64,000 bases of DNA from an uncultured Alphaproteobacteria bacterium (GTDB lineage: Bacteria; Pseudomonadota; Alphaproteobacteria; Rhodobacterales; Rhodobacteraceae): contig CACAMI010000001.1 of the NCBI GenBank assembly GCA_902533625.1, forward strand, positions 1 to 64,000, in the 5' to 3' direction. The notes under the pieces are model-generated. The model saw only the letters and a list, made by a program, of their open reading frames with translations. It searched no databases and was not told where the DNA came from. A program made the translations under genes and the position numbers. Positions 24,169 through 33,714 of this stretch are shown in pieces; the first letter of the stretch is position 1, and the number at the start of each line of letters is the position of its first letter.

Positions 24169-25002
24169 ATGCTTTCAAATGATTTACAAAAATTGTTTTC
24201 CTTGAAAGGAAAAACGGCTCTTGTGACAGGCGGTGGTACTGGTTTGGGCCGAATTATGACTGAAACAATGGCTAATGCTGGCTCAAAAGTTTTAATTTGT
24301 TCACGAAAACTTGCTAATGTTAAACAGGCTGCAGATGAAATAAATGAAACATTGAATGAAGAGGCCGTACTTCCATTTGAAGGTGATATTAGTTCTGAAG
24401 ATGGAATAGCTGAGATAGTTCAAGAGGTTAGGTCTAGGACAAAAGATCTTAATATATTAATTAATAACTCTGGGGCTACATGGGGTGAAAAGCTAGGAGA
24501 ATTTCCCTATTCCGCCTGGGGAAAGGTATTAGATGTTAACATAACAGGGCTGTTTCATTTAACTCAGTCTCTTTTAGGTGTTCTCGAAAGAAGTGCTAAA
24601 AATAATGATCCATCGCGAATAATAAATTTAGGTTCAGTTATGGGATCCAGACCCCATGGAGACGGGCCCTATTCTTACTCAGCCTCTAAGGCTGCAGTAC
24701 ACCATATTACTAAAATCCTAGCAAAGGAACTTGGACCCAGAAATATTACTGTGAATGCTTTTGCCCCTGGTCCTTTCCAGTCTAAAATGACTAAGTTTGC
24801 CTTTTCAACTGAAGAAAAGGAAAAAGCCATGGCAAAAAATATTCCACTTAGACGTACCGGAAGACATCACGACATTGCCGCAGCCACCTTATATCTCTGT
24901 GGAACTGGTGGCAGCTATGTAACTGGCACAATTATCCCCCTTGATGGCGGCATTCATGTCGATACAGGTCCAGAGTTATTTGAAGCGGCTAAGAGTAGTT
25001 AG
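24169..25002 (+). CDS. SDR family NAD(P)-dependent oxidoreductase
   Basis: A classical short-chain dehydrogenase/reductase, 277 aa. The cofactor loop is TGGGTGLGRIM (TGxxxGxG), NNSGAT stands in for NNAG, the catalytic Ser is in LGSVMGS, and the YxxxK motif is YSASKAAVH. The C-terminal APGPFQSKM and VTGTIIPLDGGIHV are typical. It resembles gluconate 5-dehydrogenase or RhlG-like 3-oxoacyl reductases, but substrate cannot be assigned. It follows the AEC transporter by 25 nt and converges with hemY with a 4-bp overlap. Confidence 0.92.
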   Translation: MLSNDLQKLFSLKGKTALVTGGGTGLGRIMTETMANAGSKVLICSRKLANVKQAADEINETLNEEAVLPFEGDISSEDGIAEIVQEVRSRTKDLNILINNSGATWGEKLGEFPYSAWGKVLDVNITGLFHLTQSLLGVLERSAKNNDPSRIINLGSVMGSRPHGDGPYSYSASKAAVHHITKILAKELGPRNITVNAFAPGPFQSKMTKFAFSTEEKEKAMAKNIPLRRTGRHHDIAAATLYLCGTGGSYVTGTIIPLDGGIHVDTGPELFEAAKSS

Positions 25003-26570
25003 ATTATTTTTCGGGCATTTTCGGCAATATCAATGGTCTGCTTTTCTTTTCTTCTATCTTTTCCCTTAGTTTCATTCTCTTCTTCAGAACTCAAATCTGG
25101 AGCCACTTCTGAATTAGATTCAACTTCTCTTTCCTCGTGAGCAGTATCACCTTCATTATCGTCCGAAATATTGCCTGTGTCTTTTTCAGGTTTGATATCA
25201 GAAGAATCAAGTACAAAGGGCAAGGTAGTTAGTCCATGATGAAGTTCTGTCGAGTTGGACGGAGAGGCCCATATTTGGCTATCAAAAGTATCACATTTGG
25301 AACAAACTGGCCTCCAAGAATCTATATGACCACATCGATCACAGATCCATTCTGGTGGTCTTTTAGAAGTCGTGCTCTTAGACAACCATCCACTCACAAC
25401 TTTCTCATCCTCTCCACATCCTTTCTCAGCAGCTGCCATCAATGTGGCAACTCTTGAATCAAGTTCTGCCTCGGTAAAAGGTACTAAAACAGATCTAGCT
25501 TTTGGAAAATCCTCTATGGCTATGTGCAGATTTGCGCTAATAATCGCTGCCTCTAAGTGATTCAAATTTCTTAATAGGGATTGGAACCTATCCAGCCTGT
25601 TCTCAGGCGTTTCTTCCGGAAAGAAATTTGCATAAACTGAAGCCAAGAGAGGGTGAGGCCCAACGGCCCAAGCCGATTTTATTAACTTAACTCCCGAAGC
25701 CTTTTTACCAACCAAATGTTCTAACTCTGCACAAACAATAATTGCGGGAATAAATTCAGGTGTTTTCTTTACAGCCTGACGAGCTAGTGAGAGTGATTTC
25801 TCTGTCAAACCATTAAGTTGATTTTCTTTAGCAGCGGCCGTCAGGACCACAGACTCTCTTCTTCTCAACTCTTCTCCTGTAAGACTTTGCTTTTGCCTAA
25901 ACATTTCGGAAACACTCTTATGTGCTCCTTCCCAATCCTTGCTCTTACACTGTAAATTAAATAGCGTTTCCGTTACGCCTGCATTCTTTGGATTTAATTT
26001 TTTAGCTTTTTCAGCTAAAGCTAGGGCTGTATCAATGTCCCCATCTTCTAAACTGGAATTTATTAAACCTCTTAAACCTACAATCTGCGTTTCAGGGTAT
26101 TTAAGGAGTTTTTTATTATATTCCTTCTCACTTGAAATTAGACCATTTGCTCTGGTAGCCCTTGCCCCTAAAAGAGCTGTCATTTGAGGAAACCTCAACA
26201 GCTTTTCTGCTTTTTTAGCTTCTGAAAACGCCTTATCATTTTCTCCTTCTTCTAAAGCTATAAGAGAATTTGAAAATGCTTTAAGACCCCTCCTTTCTTT
26301 AGATCTTTCAAAAAACCTTTTTATTGCGGTTTCATCACCACGGAAAAAACTTAAGACTGCAGATAAAAAATTCAAAATCTTTATTAGTATGAGAATGGCA
26401 ACAATTATGATTAGCAAGAAAAATATGGCACTAAGAAACGAAAAGCGAAACTCTTCAGAATAAAATACTAAATTTACCCCGCCCGGCGTATCATTTAAAT
26501 AGCCAGCTAGGAGACCAACAATGCCCACAAAAATTAAAACAAAAAAACCCTTTAGTGCCGAAAATATCAT
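24999..26570 (-). CDS. hemY: HemY family protein (TPR-containing, heme-cluster membrane protein)
   Basis: Proteobacterial HemY (not the Bacillus protoporphyrinogen oxidase of the same name). It has two N-terminal membrane helices (residues ~5-25 and ~43-68), the HemY_N region with FYSEEFRFSFL, and a TPR superhelix. A C4 zinc-ribbon-like segment, ICDRCGH then CSKCDTFDSQIW, near residues 407-435 is typical of alphaproteobacterial members. An acidic, low-complexity tail of ~85 residues follows. Biochemical function is not established, but it is nearly always linked to hemC and hemD. It is the last gene of hemC-hemD-mic60-hemY, 1 bp from mic60. Confidence 0.9.
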   Translation of the reverse strand: MIFSALKGFFVLIFVGIVGLLAGYLNDTPGGVNLVFYSEEFRFSFLSAIFFLLIIIVAILILIKILNFLSAVLSFFRGDETAIKRFFERSKERRGLKAFSNSLIALEEGENDKAFSEAKKAEKLLRFPQMTALLGARATRANGLISSEKEYNKKLLKYPETQIVGLRGLINSSLEDGDIDTALALAEKAKKLNPKNAGVTETLFNLQCKSKDWEGAHKSVSEMFRQKQSLTGEELRRRESVVLTAAAKENQLNGLTEKSLSLARQAVKKTPEFIPAIIVCAELEHLVGKKASGVKLIKSAWAVGPHPLLASVYANFFPEETPENRLDRFQSLLRNLNHLEAAIISANLHIAIEDFPKARSVLVPFTEAELDSRVATLMAAAEKGCGEDEKVVSGWLSKSTTSKRPPEWICDRCGHIDSWRPVCSKCDTFDSQIWASPSNSTELHHGLTTLPFVLDSSDIKPEKDTGNISDDNEGDTAHEEREVESNSEVAPDLSSEEENETKGKDRRKEKQTIDIAENARKII

Positions 26571-26571
26571 C

Positions 26572-27741
26572 TTAATTATCCTGATCTGAAGCGCTTTCTG
26601 GTGTCCCTACTAATTTCATCACTCTTTCTATCACTTCAATAAAAGTCGCCCTTGCCGTATCAGGTAAGCTTTCCAACTCTACAAGCGCTTTGTTAAGATC
26701 CATTTCCTTTAGAGCACTTTCGGCTCTTGACATTATTGCATCTACGGAACTTCCCTCTTTAGGCTTGAGAGATCTCGAGGTAATTTTACTACCGAAAAAT
26801 GCTTTTATTTGTCCCCAGTACCTATTATCCGTTTTCTCTATTGTCTCAGATACATACTCATTCCGAATAGCCAAGGTGGTCAAATTAGGTATAATTCTTA
26901 AAATCTCTTGAACCTCTGAATAAACTGTTTGCATATTTTCTTGCTGGCTGAGATTAGATTCTACCTCTTCTTTTTTTCGAAAGTCACTATTAATTCTATT
27001 AATATTACTAGAAACGGCCTTTAGTTCATTAGACATGGCCTTTGAACCTTCTTTTATTCTTTCAATATCTTCATTAACTTTATCCAGCTCCTGAAGAATT
27101 AAATTAATATTTATTTCTCCATTTGCAGAAATTTCATTGGAAAGTTCTTTAGTCAGGTTATTTAAACTCTCAATTCTTTTTGAGATTTCTAAACTTAAGT
27201 TTTCCTCCATTTTTAAAAGAGTATCATTTAATATTGGATCCAAGTCAGACATAAGTTCTTCTTTTGTCGGAGTGGCAATCAACTCGTCTTTAAAGGTTTT
27301 GATTTTTTCGTCAAACTCCTGTGTCCTTCTTTCCAAATCTGTAGTGACCATATCAAGATACATTTCATTGAACTGCTCACGAACATTCTTCGCAAAACTT
27401 TCTTCACCTAGAAAATCAGATATCTTTTCCTGATTTGCAGAAATCTCAATCAAACTTTTCCTCAAATCTCGGTTTTCAAAATAAAGAAAAGTTGATGCAA
27501 ATGTTAATATTAGTAACAAAATGAAACCAAATGCCCACAAAAGCTTCAGATTCATCCAAACAGGTCTTTCATTAAAATTCTTTATATTATTCTCGGAAAC
27601 ACTATTGTCTTCACTTATTTCTTTTTCCGGAATTACCTCCACCTCTTCGGCTGACAATTCTTTAGTTTTAGCTGCTTTACTGACTTTTTGGTCCCTAGAT
27701 GCCTCTGAAGCATTTTTTGTACTTCTTGTACCTTTTGACAT
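26572..27741 (-). CDS. Mitofilin/Mic60 homologue
   Basis: A 389-aa inner-membrane protein with a short charged cytoplasmic N-terminus, one membrane helix at residues ~66-88, and a long predicted coiled coil (~90-280). A C-terminal region carries mitofilin-like DIMSRAESALKEMDLNKALVELES. This is the layout of alphaproteobacterial Mic60, the bacterial relative of the mitochondrial cristae-organising protein. Its place between hemD and hemY is the known conserved position. It is thought to shape inner membranes and tether to outer-membrane proteins. The spacing to hemY (1 bp) and hemD (8 bp) indicates one operon. Confidence 0.85.
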   Translation of the reverse strand: MSKGTRSTKNASEASRDQKVSKAAKTKELSAEEVEVIPEKEISEDNSVSENNIKNFNERPVWMNLKLLWAFGFILLLILTFASTFLYFENRDLRKSLIEISANQEKISDFLGEESFAKNVREQFNEMYLDMVTTDLERRTQEFDEKIKTFKDELIATPTKEELMSDLDPILNDTLLKMEENLSLEISKRIESLNNLTKELSNEISANGEININLILQELDKVNEDIERIKEGSKAMSNELKAVSSNINRINSDFRKKEEVESNLSQQENMQTVYSEVQEILRIIPNLTTLAIRNEYVSETIEKTDNRYWGQIKAFFGSKITSRSLKPKEGSSVDAIMSRAESALKEMDLNKALVELESLPDTARATFIEVIERVMKLVGTPESASDQDN

Positions 27742-27749
27742 GAGGTGCT

Positions 27750-28478
27750 CTACTTTTTGGATAGAAATAAATTAACCATATCTAAACTTATCGGACTTTC
27801 AGTAAAATAGACATTATCTTTTTCCCGCCCTATCCTATCAATAACTTTATTGCGGATATTTTCGCTAAAACAAAATATATTAATAGAAGCCTCAATACCA
27901 TTTATTTTGTTAAAAAACAAATCCACGGTATGACTAGAGAAGAAAAAAATGTCCCCGACTACTCCAGCAGTTATTTTACCTTCTATTTTAGGGTCCATTT
28001 CATTTCCTATTTGAGAATACACAACTTTCTCCTTTAGCCCTAGATATTTAACAAGGTTGAGTGTGATTTTTTGACCCCTTAAATAACAGATTTCTTCAGC
28101 CTTAAAATTATCGGTTTTTGTGAAAAGTTTCTTGCCTAAATTGTCTGCCAAATCTGATGCTGTTGATCCAAAGAAACTACCATTAAAACCATATGCTCTG
28201 GCTATTTCCGTTGTATATTTTCCAACACAGTAAATTGGAACAAGTTCTCTAGATAAACGAAGTGAAAATGATTTATTTTTTTTTATTGCCTCGATAGCGT
28301 TGGAACTTGTAACTACAAATGCCTTTATTTTTTTAAATTCATCTCCAGAAAACTTGTTGAACATAATTTTAGCGAGAGGGGCAATTATTATGGGATCTTT
28401 TACACCTTCTTTTAAAAGCATTTTTTCGAAGATTTTTGATTGCTTAATGGGCCTGGTAAGTAATATTGATCTACCCAA
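27750..28478 (-). CDS. hemD: Uroporphyrinogen-III synthase
   Basis: Cyclises hydroxymethylbilane with inversion of ring D. HemD sequences are weakly conserved. Assignment rests on the N-terminal ILLTRP, the internal VTSSNAIEAI (family TSxNAV), the C-terminal FFSSHTVDLF and the position after hemC. The track start ATG 28529 would overlap hemC by 59 bp. TTG 28478, giving LGRSILLTRP at the N-terminus, fits the family better and leaves an 8-bp overlap with the hemC stop. Length from that start is about 242 aa, which is normal. Confidence 0.88.
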   Translation of the reverse strand: MGRSILLTRPIKQSKIFEKMLLKEGVKDPIIIAPLAKIMFNKFSGDEFKKIKAFVVTSSNAIEAIKKNKSFSLRLSRELVPIYCVGKYTTEIARAYGFNGSFFGSTASDLADNLGKKLFTKTDNFKAEEICYLRGQKITLNLVKYLGLKEKVVYSQIGNEMDPKIEGKITAGVVGDIFFFSSHTVDLFFNKINGIEASINIFCFSENIRNKVIDRIGREKDNVYFTESPISLDMVNLFLSKK

Positions 28479-29415
28479 AGAAATTCTTTCCCCCTTTTTC
28501 TTTAAGAATTTGACCTGCAGCTTCTCCAATCATTTTTGAATCCGAGATAGGTCCGGACCAAACGTCTTTGTGCACTATCGAGCCATCGGGCTTAAGAATT
28601 TCACCATGGAAAAATATTTCTTCTTCCCTAATTATGGCATGACCACCAATTGGAGTTCTGCACGAACCATCTAAAACAGCCAAAAACGATCTCTCTACTG
28701 TCATTTGAATTGCTGTTTTTTTATGACTTAATGGCTCAATTAAATCAAATATGGTTTTATTTCCTATTTTATTCTCTATTCCAATAACGCCTTGAGCTAC
28801 GGCTGGAAGCATTTGCTTAATAGGAACTGGTTTTATCAAATCTTGCATTAAAAGTCTATTAAGTCCAGCACATGCTAAAAATGTAGCATCGGCGACTTTC
28901 TCTTTCAACTTCCTTAATCGGGTTTGAACATTTCCACGAAATTCAATTACTTTTAGATCTGAACGAAAAGCCAAAAGTTGAGCTTTTCGTCTAAGACTAG
29001 AAGTACCCACTACTGAACCAGAAGGTAAGTCTTCTATAGTACTATAGTCATCACTTATAAATGAATCTCTTGGGTCTTCACGTTCCAAAAAAACCGATAT
29101 TTCCAAATTTTTTGGTAATTCCGTTGGCATGTCTTTCATGGAATGTACAGCGATATCGATTTCTCCTGAAAGTAACCCTTCTTCAATTTCCTTAGTAAAC
29201 AAGCCCTTTCCACCAATCTCAGATAATGCCCGGTCTTGGATTTTATCACCCATTGTGTTTATTACACAGATTTCAAAAGCATCATCACCTAAGTCATGCA
29301 ACTTCATCAATCTTTCTTTGGTTTCATATGCTTGAGCCAAAGCGAGAGGTGACCCTCTAGTGCCAATTTTTAAAGGCTGATCATAAAAATTTCTTTTATG
29401 CTGTTGATTGGACAT
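28471..29415 (-). CDS. hemC: Hydroxymethylbilane synthase (porphobilinogen deaminase)
   Basis: Polymerises four porphobilinogens into hydroxymethylbilane. The 314-aa protein has the N-terminal GTRGSPLALAQA, the loop SEIGGKGLFTKEIEEGLL, AVHSMKDMPTELP with the active-site Asp region, and DGSCRTPIGGHA, whose Cys carries the dipyrromethane cofactor. First gene of the hemC-hemD-mic60-hemY operon. Its start is only 49 bp from divergent tsaD, so both promoters overlap in that gap. Confidence 0.97.
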   Translation of the reverse strand: MSNQQHKRNFYDQPLKIGTRGSPLALAQAYETKERLMKLHDLGDDAFEICVINTMGDKIQDRALSEIGGKGLFTKEIEEGLLSGEIDIAVHSMKDMPTELPKNLEISVFLEREDPRDSFISDDYSTIEDLPSGSVVGTSSLRRKAQLLAFRSDLKVIEFRGNVQTRLRKLKEKVADATFLACAGLNRLLMQDLIKPVPIKQMLPAVAQGVIGIENKIGNKTIFDLIEPLSHKKTAIQMTVERSFLAVLDGSCRTPIGGHAIIREEEIFFHGEILKPDGSIVHKDVWSGPISDSKMIGEAAGQILKEKGGKNFFG

Positions 29416-29464
29416 GTCGTTAATGCTAACTCCTTTTGATTAGTTTTAATAATGTCTGCGAAAT

Positions 29465-30628
29465 ATGCAAAAAGCAATGACCATTCTTGGTATTGAGAGT
29501 AGCTGCGACGATACAGCAGCTTCTGTGGTTCATTTGAGTCTGGAAACTAAAACAAAAGATTGGAAAATCAGTAGCAGAATTTCATCTGCAAAAATTCTGT
29601 CTTCAGAAATATTTTCACAGAACAGTCTTCATGAATATTACGGCGGTGTTGTTCCTGAAATAGCAGCTAGAGCGCATGCAGAAAATTTAGATATTTGCGT
29701 ATCATTGTCTCTTAAAAATGCTGAATTAAATACCCGTGAAATTGACTTAATCTCTGTTACTTCAGGTCCAGGTTTAATTGGTGGATTGATTTCCGGTACA
29801 ATGTTTGCAAAAGGCCTTTCTAAATCTTTAGGAAAGCCGATAATTGGCGTTAATCATTTAGTAGGCCATGCATTAAGTCCCCGGCTTTCAGAATTTTCGC
29901 TAGGGAACCCTGCCTTGGAGTTTCCATATCTTGTACTTTTAGCTTCTGGCGGTCATTGCCAATTTTTAGAGGTAATTAGCCCATCTAAATTTCGACGACT
30001 TGGCGGAACGATTGATGATTCGCCAGGGGAAGCATTTGATAAACTCGCTAAGCTTCTTGGCCTTGGTTATCCAGGAGGACCATTAATCGAAAATTGTGCC
30101 AAAAAGGGAAAAATAAATCGATTTAATCTTCCTAAACCTCTTTTTAAAGCACCAACTTGCAATATGTCATTTTCGGGCTTAAAAGCTGCTGCAGCAAGAG
30201 AGATAGAGAAAAACTTTCAATATTCCAGTGAAGAAAAAAAAGCTGTTTTTATTAATGATATGTCAGCTGATTTCCAAAAAACTATTTCAGATATCTTTGC
30301 GGAAAAGTCAAAAATTGCTATGACTTCTTTTAGGGGGAAATATTATAAAAATCTAACTGGCTTAAAATTTTGTGTGTGTGGAGGGGTCGCTGCAAATCAG
30401 AGTATCCGACAATGTTTAGAAAACACGTCGAAGAAATTAGGTTTTGAATTCTTTGCTCCCCCTATTGAACTTTGTACAGACAATGGGGCTATGATTGCTA
30501 GTGCAGGGGCTGAAATTTTTCTAGAACGTGGGTGCATTGAAAGAAAATTAGAGATCCGATCAAGGTGGCCTTTAGATACCGAATCCGCCCCTCTAATAGG
30601 CTCTGGAAAAAGGGGAGCTAAATCTTGA
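29465..30628 (+). CDS. tsaD: tRNA N6-adenosine threonylcarbamoyltransferase TsaD
   Basis: Transfers threonylcarbamoyl to A37 of ANN-reading tRNAs, in a complex with TsaB and TsaE. The 387-aa protein shows ILGIESSCDDTAASVV at the start, the metal-binding HLVGHALS, LASGGHCQF, and ATP-site motifs including GGVAANQSIR and CTDNGAMIASAG. It overlaps gpsA by 4 bp (ATGA/TTGA-type junction). tsaB and tsaE are not in the window. The pair tsaD-gpsA divergent from hemC is common in alphaproteobacteria. Confidence 0.97.
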   Translation: MQKAMTILGIESSCDDTAASVVHLSLETKTKDWKISSRISSAKILSSEIFSQNSLHEYYGGVVPEIAARAHAENLDICVSLSLKNAELNTREIDLISVTSGPGLIGGLISGTMFAKGLSKSLGKPIIGVNHLVGHALSPRLSEFSLGNPALEFPYLVLLASGGHCQFLEVISPSKFRRLGGTIDDSPGEAFDKLAKLLGLGYPGGPLIENCAKKGKINRFNLPKPLFKAPTCNMSFSGLKAAAAREIEKNFQYSSEEKKAVFINDMSADFQKTISDIFAEKSKIAMTSFRGKYYKNLTGLKFCVCGGVAANQSIRQCLENTSKKLGFEFFAPPIELCTDNGAMIASAGAEIFLERGCIERKLEIRSRWPLDTESAPLIGSGKRGAKS

Positions 30629-31608
30629 AAATTTTAGTTATTGGTGCAGGGGCATTTGGAACTGCTTTAGCTAATACATTAGCTAAAGAAAATAAGGATG
30701 TTACGCTTTGGGTCCCAAACAAAAATCAATGGAGGGAGATAGGTAACAAACACACTAATTATAAGTATTTACCAGGCATAAAACTCTCAGAGCGCCTTAT
30801 TGCTACGGAAAATCTTAAATCTGTGTCAAAATTTGCAGATATAATCCTACTTAGTATACCTGCACAAAAAACGAGAGTTTTTTTAAGCGAGAATAAAGAT
30901 GCATTCTCAGAAAAAGCAACCTTTGTTTTATGCGGAAAGGGTATCGATGCTAAGAATTTACAGCTTCAATCGGACCTTTTGCTATCTGTTTTGCCGAATC
31001 AAGATTTTGCTGTTCTGAGTGGTCCTGGCTTTGCTACTGAAATTGCTAAAGGTCTACCCACTGCACTAATAATTGCACATTCAAAAATTGAAACTGCAAA
31101 AATACTTCAAAAAAACCTTTCTACCCTAACACTTAGGCTTTATGCCAGTAACGATCCCTATGGTGTTCAACTAGGTGGTTCGCTAAAAAATATAATCGCC
31201 ATTGCATGTGGTATTTCAGAAGGTCTGGGGCTAGGAGACAGTGCTAGGACATCCTTAATGATAAGGGGATTTTCTGAGATATGTAACTTTGCTGTAACGC
31301 TAGGAGCTCAGAAAAAAACTCTTTTTGGTTTGTCCGGTTTTGGGGACTTGTCTTTAACCTGCAACTCTACAAAATCGAGGAATTTTTTGCTGGGAAAAAG
31401 CGTCGTTCAGAAAAATATTTCTGAAAAATTTAATCTTAACAGCAAAACTATAGAGGGAGTAAGAACAGCGGAAGCTGTATTGAAACTCTCCAAAAAATTA
31501 AAAGTAGAAATGCCTATTGTTGAAGCCATATCACAAATTATTAAAGGTAAAATCGAACCAAATGATGCAGTTCAGCTTCTTTTATCAAGACCTTTAAAAA
31601 TAGAATGA
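30625..31608 (+). CDS. gpsA: NAD(P)H-dependent glycerol-3-phosphate dehydrogenase
   Basis: Reduces dihydroxyacetone phosphate to sn-glycerol 3-phosphate for phospholipid synthesis. The 327-aa protein opens with the Rossmann motif VIGAGAFGTALANTLA. VLSGPGFATEIAKGLPTA and GGSLKNIIAIACGISEGLGLG carry the catalytic lysine region, and LFGLSGFGDLSLTC is also present. The start codon is TTG at 30625, overlapping tsaD by 4 bp. It converges with ahcY with a 1-bp gap and no visible terminator between them. Confidence 0.97.
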   Translation: MKILVIGAGAFGTALANTLAKENKDVTLWVPNKNQWREIGNKHTNYKYLPGIKLSERLIATENLKSVSKFADIILLSIPAQKTRVFLSENKDAFSEKATFVLCGKGIDAKNLQLQSDLLLSVLPNQDFAVLSGPGFATEIAKGLPTALIIAHSKIETAKILQKNLSTLTLRLYASNDPYGVQLGGSLKNIIAIACGISEGLGLGDSARTSLMIRGFSEICNFAVTLGAQKKTLFGLSGFGDLSLTCNSTKSRNFLLGKSVVQKNISEKFNLNSKTIEGVRTAEAVLKLSKKLKVEMPIVEAISQIIKGKIEPNDAVQLLLSRPLKIE

Positions 31609-31609
31609 A

Positions 31610-33004
31610 TTAATATCTGTAGTGATCTGGCTTAAAGGGTCCTGATTTATCCACCCCAATATAGTCAGCTTGATCCTTTTCTAGGTCCGTAAGTCTTACA
31701 CCTATTTTGTTAAGATGTAACATTGCAACTTTTTCATCTAGCTTTTTTGGCAAAACATAAACTTCATTCTTATATTCTTCTGAATTCGTCCAAAGTTCTA
31801 ATTGAGCCAAAACCTGATTAGTAAAGCTTGCCGACATTACAAAACTTGGGTGCCCTGTTGCATTGCCTAAATTTAGAAGGCGTCCTTCTGACAGTAATAT
31901 AATATTATTTCCTGAAGGCATTTCTATCATGTCAACCTGATCTTTAATATTTGTCCATTTATGATTTTTCAGCCCGGCTATCTCAATTTCATTATCAAAA
32001 TGTCCAATATTGCCAACAATAGCCATGTTTTTCATCTTCCGCATATGGTCAACTTTTATGACATCTTTATTTCCAGTTGCAGTAATGAAAACGTCAGCGG
32101 TCTCCAGCGCATCCTCAATTTTGATAACTTCAAAGCCATCCATAGCTGCTTGAAGTGCACAAATAGGGTCAACTTCTGTAACTTTTACCCTGGCGCCAGA
32201 CCCTCTTAGACTTGCCGCAGATCCCTTTCCAACATCTCCATATCCGCATACTACAGCTGTCTTCCCTGCTAACATTGTGTCAGTGGCTCTTCTTATTCCA
32301 TCAACCAAGGATTCCTTACAGCCATATTTATTATCAAATTTTGATTTCGTAACACTGTCATTTACATTTATAGCAGGAAACGGAAGTTCTCCTTTTTCCA
32401 TCAATTGGTATAAACGGTGTACACCTGTTGTTGTCTCCTCCGAAACACCCAAAATTTCATCCCTTTGCTTTCCAAACCAACCAGGGTTTTCTTTCATTCT
32501 CTTTCGAATTTGAGCAAAAAGAGCCACTTCCTCTTCAGAAGATGGATTTTCTAAGAACTCCTTGTCACCGCCCTCAGCTTTAGCACCTAAAAGAATATAC
32601 ATGGTGGCATCCCCACCATCATCTAAAATTAGATTGCAGGTTCCTGTTTTAAAATTAAATATTTTATCAGCATAATCCCAATATTCTTCAAGGCTTTCAC
32701 CCTTTATTGCAAAAACAGGGGTTCCAGTTTCCGCAATGGCAGCGGCAGCATGATCTTGCGTAGAAAAAATATTACATGAGGCCCACCTCACATCAGCTCC
32801 AAGATGAACAAGCGTTTCTATAAGCACTGCTGTTTGAATTGTCATGTGTAGGGATCCAGAAATCCTTGCACCCCTTAACGGTTTTTCCGCACCAAATTCT
32901 TCTCTTAGTGCCATTAAGCCCGGCATTTCCGTTTCTGCTATTAATATCTCTTTTCGTCCAAAAGCACTTAAATTAATATCCTTGACAATGTAATCATTAC
33001 TCAT
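31610..33004 (-). CDS. ahcY: Adenosylhomocysteinase (SAH hydrolase)
   Basis: Hydrolyses S-adenosylhomocysteine to adenosine and homocysteine with bound NAD, in the methyl cycle. The protein has [31 protein letters not shown], the NAD loop [17 protein letters not shown], and the C-terminal tail ending [12 protein letters not shown] that completes the neighbour's NAD site. It includes the ~40-residue insertion of the long bacterial form. The track start 33019 is preceded by no ribosome site. ATG 33004 (MSNDYIV) follows GAGGAAAG and is preferred. No SAH or SAM riboswitch fits in the 37-bp upstream gap. Confidence 0.97.
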   Translation of the reverse strand: MSNDYIVKDINLSAFGRKEILIAETEMPGLMALREEFGAEKPLRGARISGSLHMTIQTAVLIETLVHLGADVRWASCNIFSTQDHAAAAIAETGTPVFAIKGESLEEYWDYADKIFNFKTGTCNLILDDGGDATMYILLGAKAEGGDKEFLENPSSEEEVALFAQIRKRMKENPGWFGKQRDEILGVSEETTTGVHRLYQLMEKGELPFPAINVNDSVTKSKFDNKYGCKESLVDGIRRATDTMLAGKTAVVCGYGDVGKGSAASLRGSGARVKVTEVDPICALQAAMDGFEVIKIEDALETADVFITATGNKDVIKVDHMRKMKNMAIVGNIGHFDNEIEIAGLKNHKWTNIKDQVDMIEMPSGNNIILLSEGRLLNLGNATGHPSFVMSASFTNQVLAQLELWTNSEEYKNEVYVLPKKLDEKVAMLHLNKIGVRLTDLEKDQADYIGVDKSGPFKPDHYRY

Positions 33005-33041
33005 AGAAACTTTCCTCATAATAAAAATTTCTTTTTAGATA

Positions 33042-33653
33042 GTGTATATTTTGAGTAATATCAAAGAAAATATTGATCGGGCTTGGCAGAGAATGTTATC
33101 GGGGAGAAGATTGGATTTATTGAATCCTTCACCTTTAGATATTGAGGCTGAAGATATCGCTCATGGCTTGTCATTTTTAGCTAGATGGAATGGACAAACT
33201 TTTGGAGAATTTCCTCTATCTGTTGCTTATCACTCTTTATTGGTTCAGGAACTATTTTCGAGAGAAATTAAAAATGCAGCGTGGCAGTTGGTAGCTCTTC
33301 TTCATGATGCCCCGGAGTATGTTATAGGAGACATGATATCTCCAGTTAAAAATAAAATAGGGCCAGAATATGAGAAGTTAGAAATCGAAATTCTTAGGGC
33401 AGTTCATATTAAATTTGGTTTACCCACCACCGTTCCAAAAAGTATTAAATCAAAAATAAAAAATGCCGATAAATCCGCTGCATGGATTGAAGCCACTCAA
33501 ATGGCTGGCTTTACTGTAAAGGAAGCCGACAAAATTTTTGGCTCCCAGAAAGATGACTTTGTTAAAAAATATAAATTTATACCTATGTCACCATTTAAAA
33601 CGAGAGAAGCTTTTATATCGCGTCTTAATAAATTATTAGAAAAAATATATTAA
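33042..33653 (+). CDS. HD-domain phosphohydrolase (YfbR-like)
   Basis: A 203-aa HD-superfamily metal-dependent phosphohydrolase. The HD signature is visible as His in AYHSLLV, then LLHDAPEYVIGDM, then a distal Asp in KNADKSAAW. YfbR-type members are 5'-deoxynucleotidases, and a nucleotide substrate is the best guess. The start codon is GTG 33042 or TTG 33051, neither with a strong ribosome site. The region is divergent from ahcY and upstream of the thioredoxin gene on the same strand. Confidence 0.82.
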   Translation: MYILSNIKENIDRAWQRMLSGRRLDLLNPSPLDIEAEDIAHGLSFLARWNGQTFGEFPLSVAYHSLLVQELFSREIKNAAWQLVALLHDAPEYVIGDMISPVKNKIGPEYEKLEIEILRAVHIKFGLPTTVPKSIKSKIKNADKSAAWIEATQMAGFTVKEADKIFGSQKDDFVKKYKFIPMSPFKTREAFISRLNKLLEKIY

Positions 33654-33714
33654 TGGTTGAATTTACCTTAAACTACCCTCATGTATCTTAATTGAATTGA
33701 TAAATGGAGAAACA

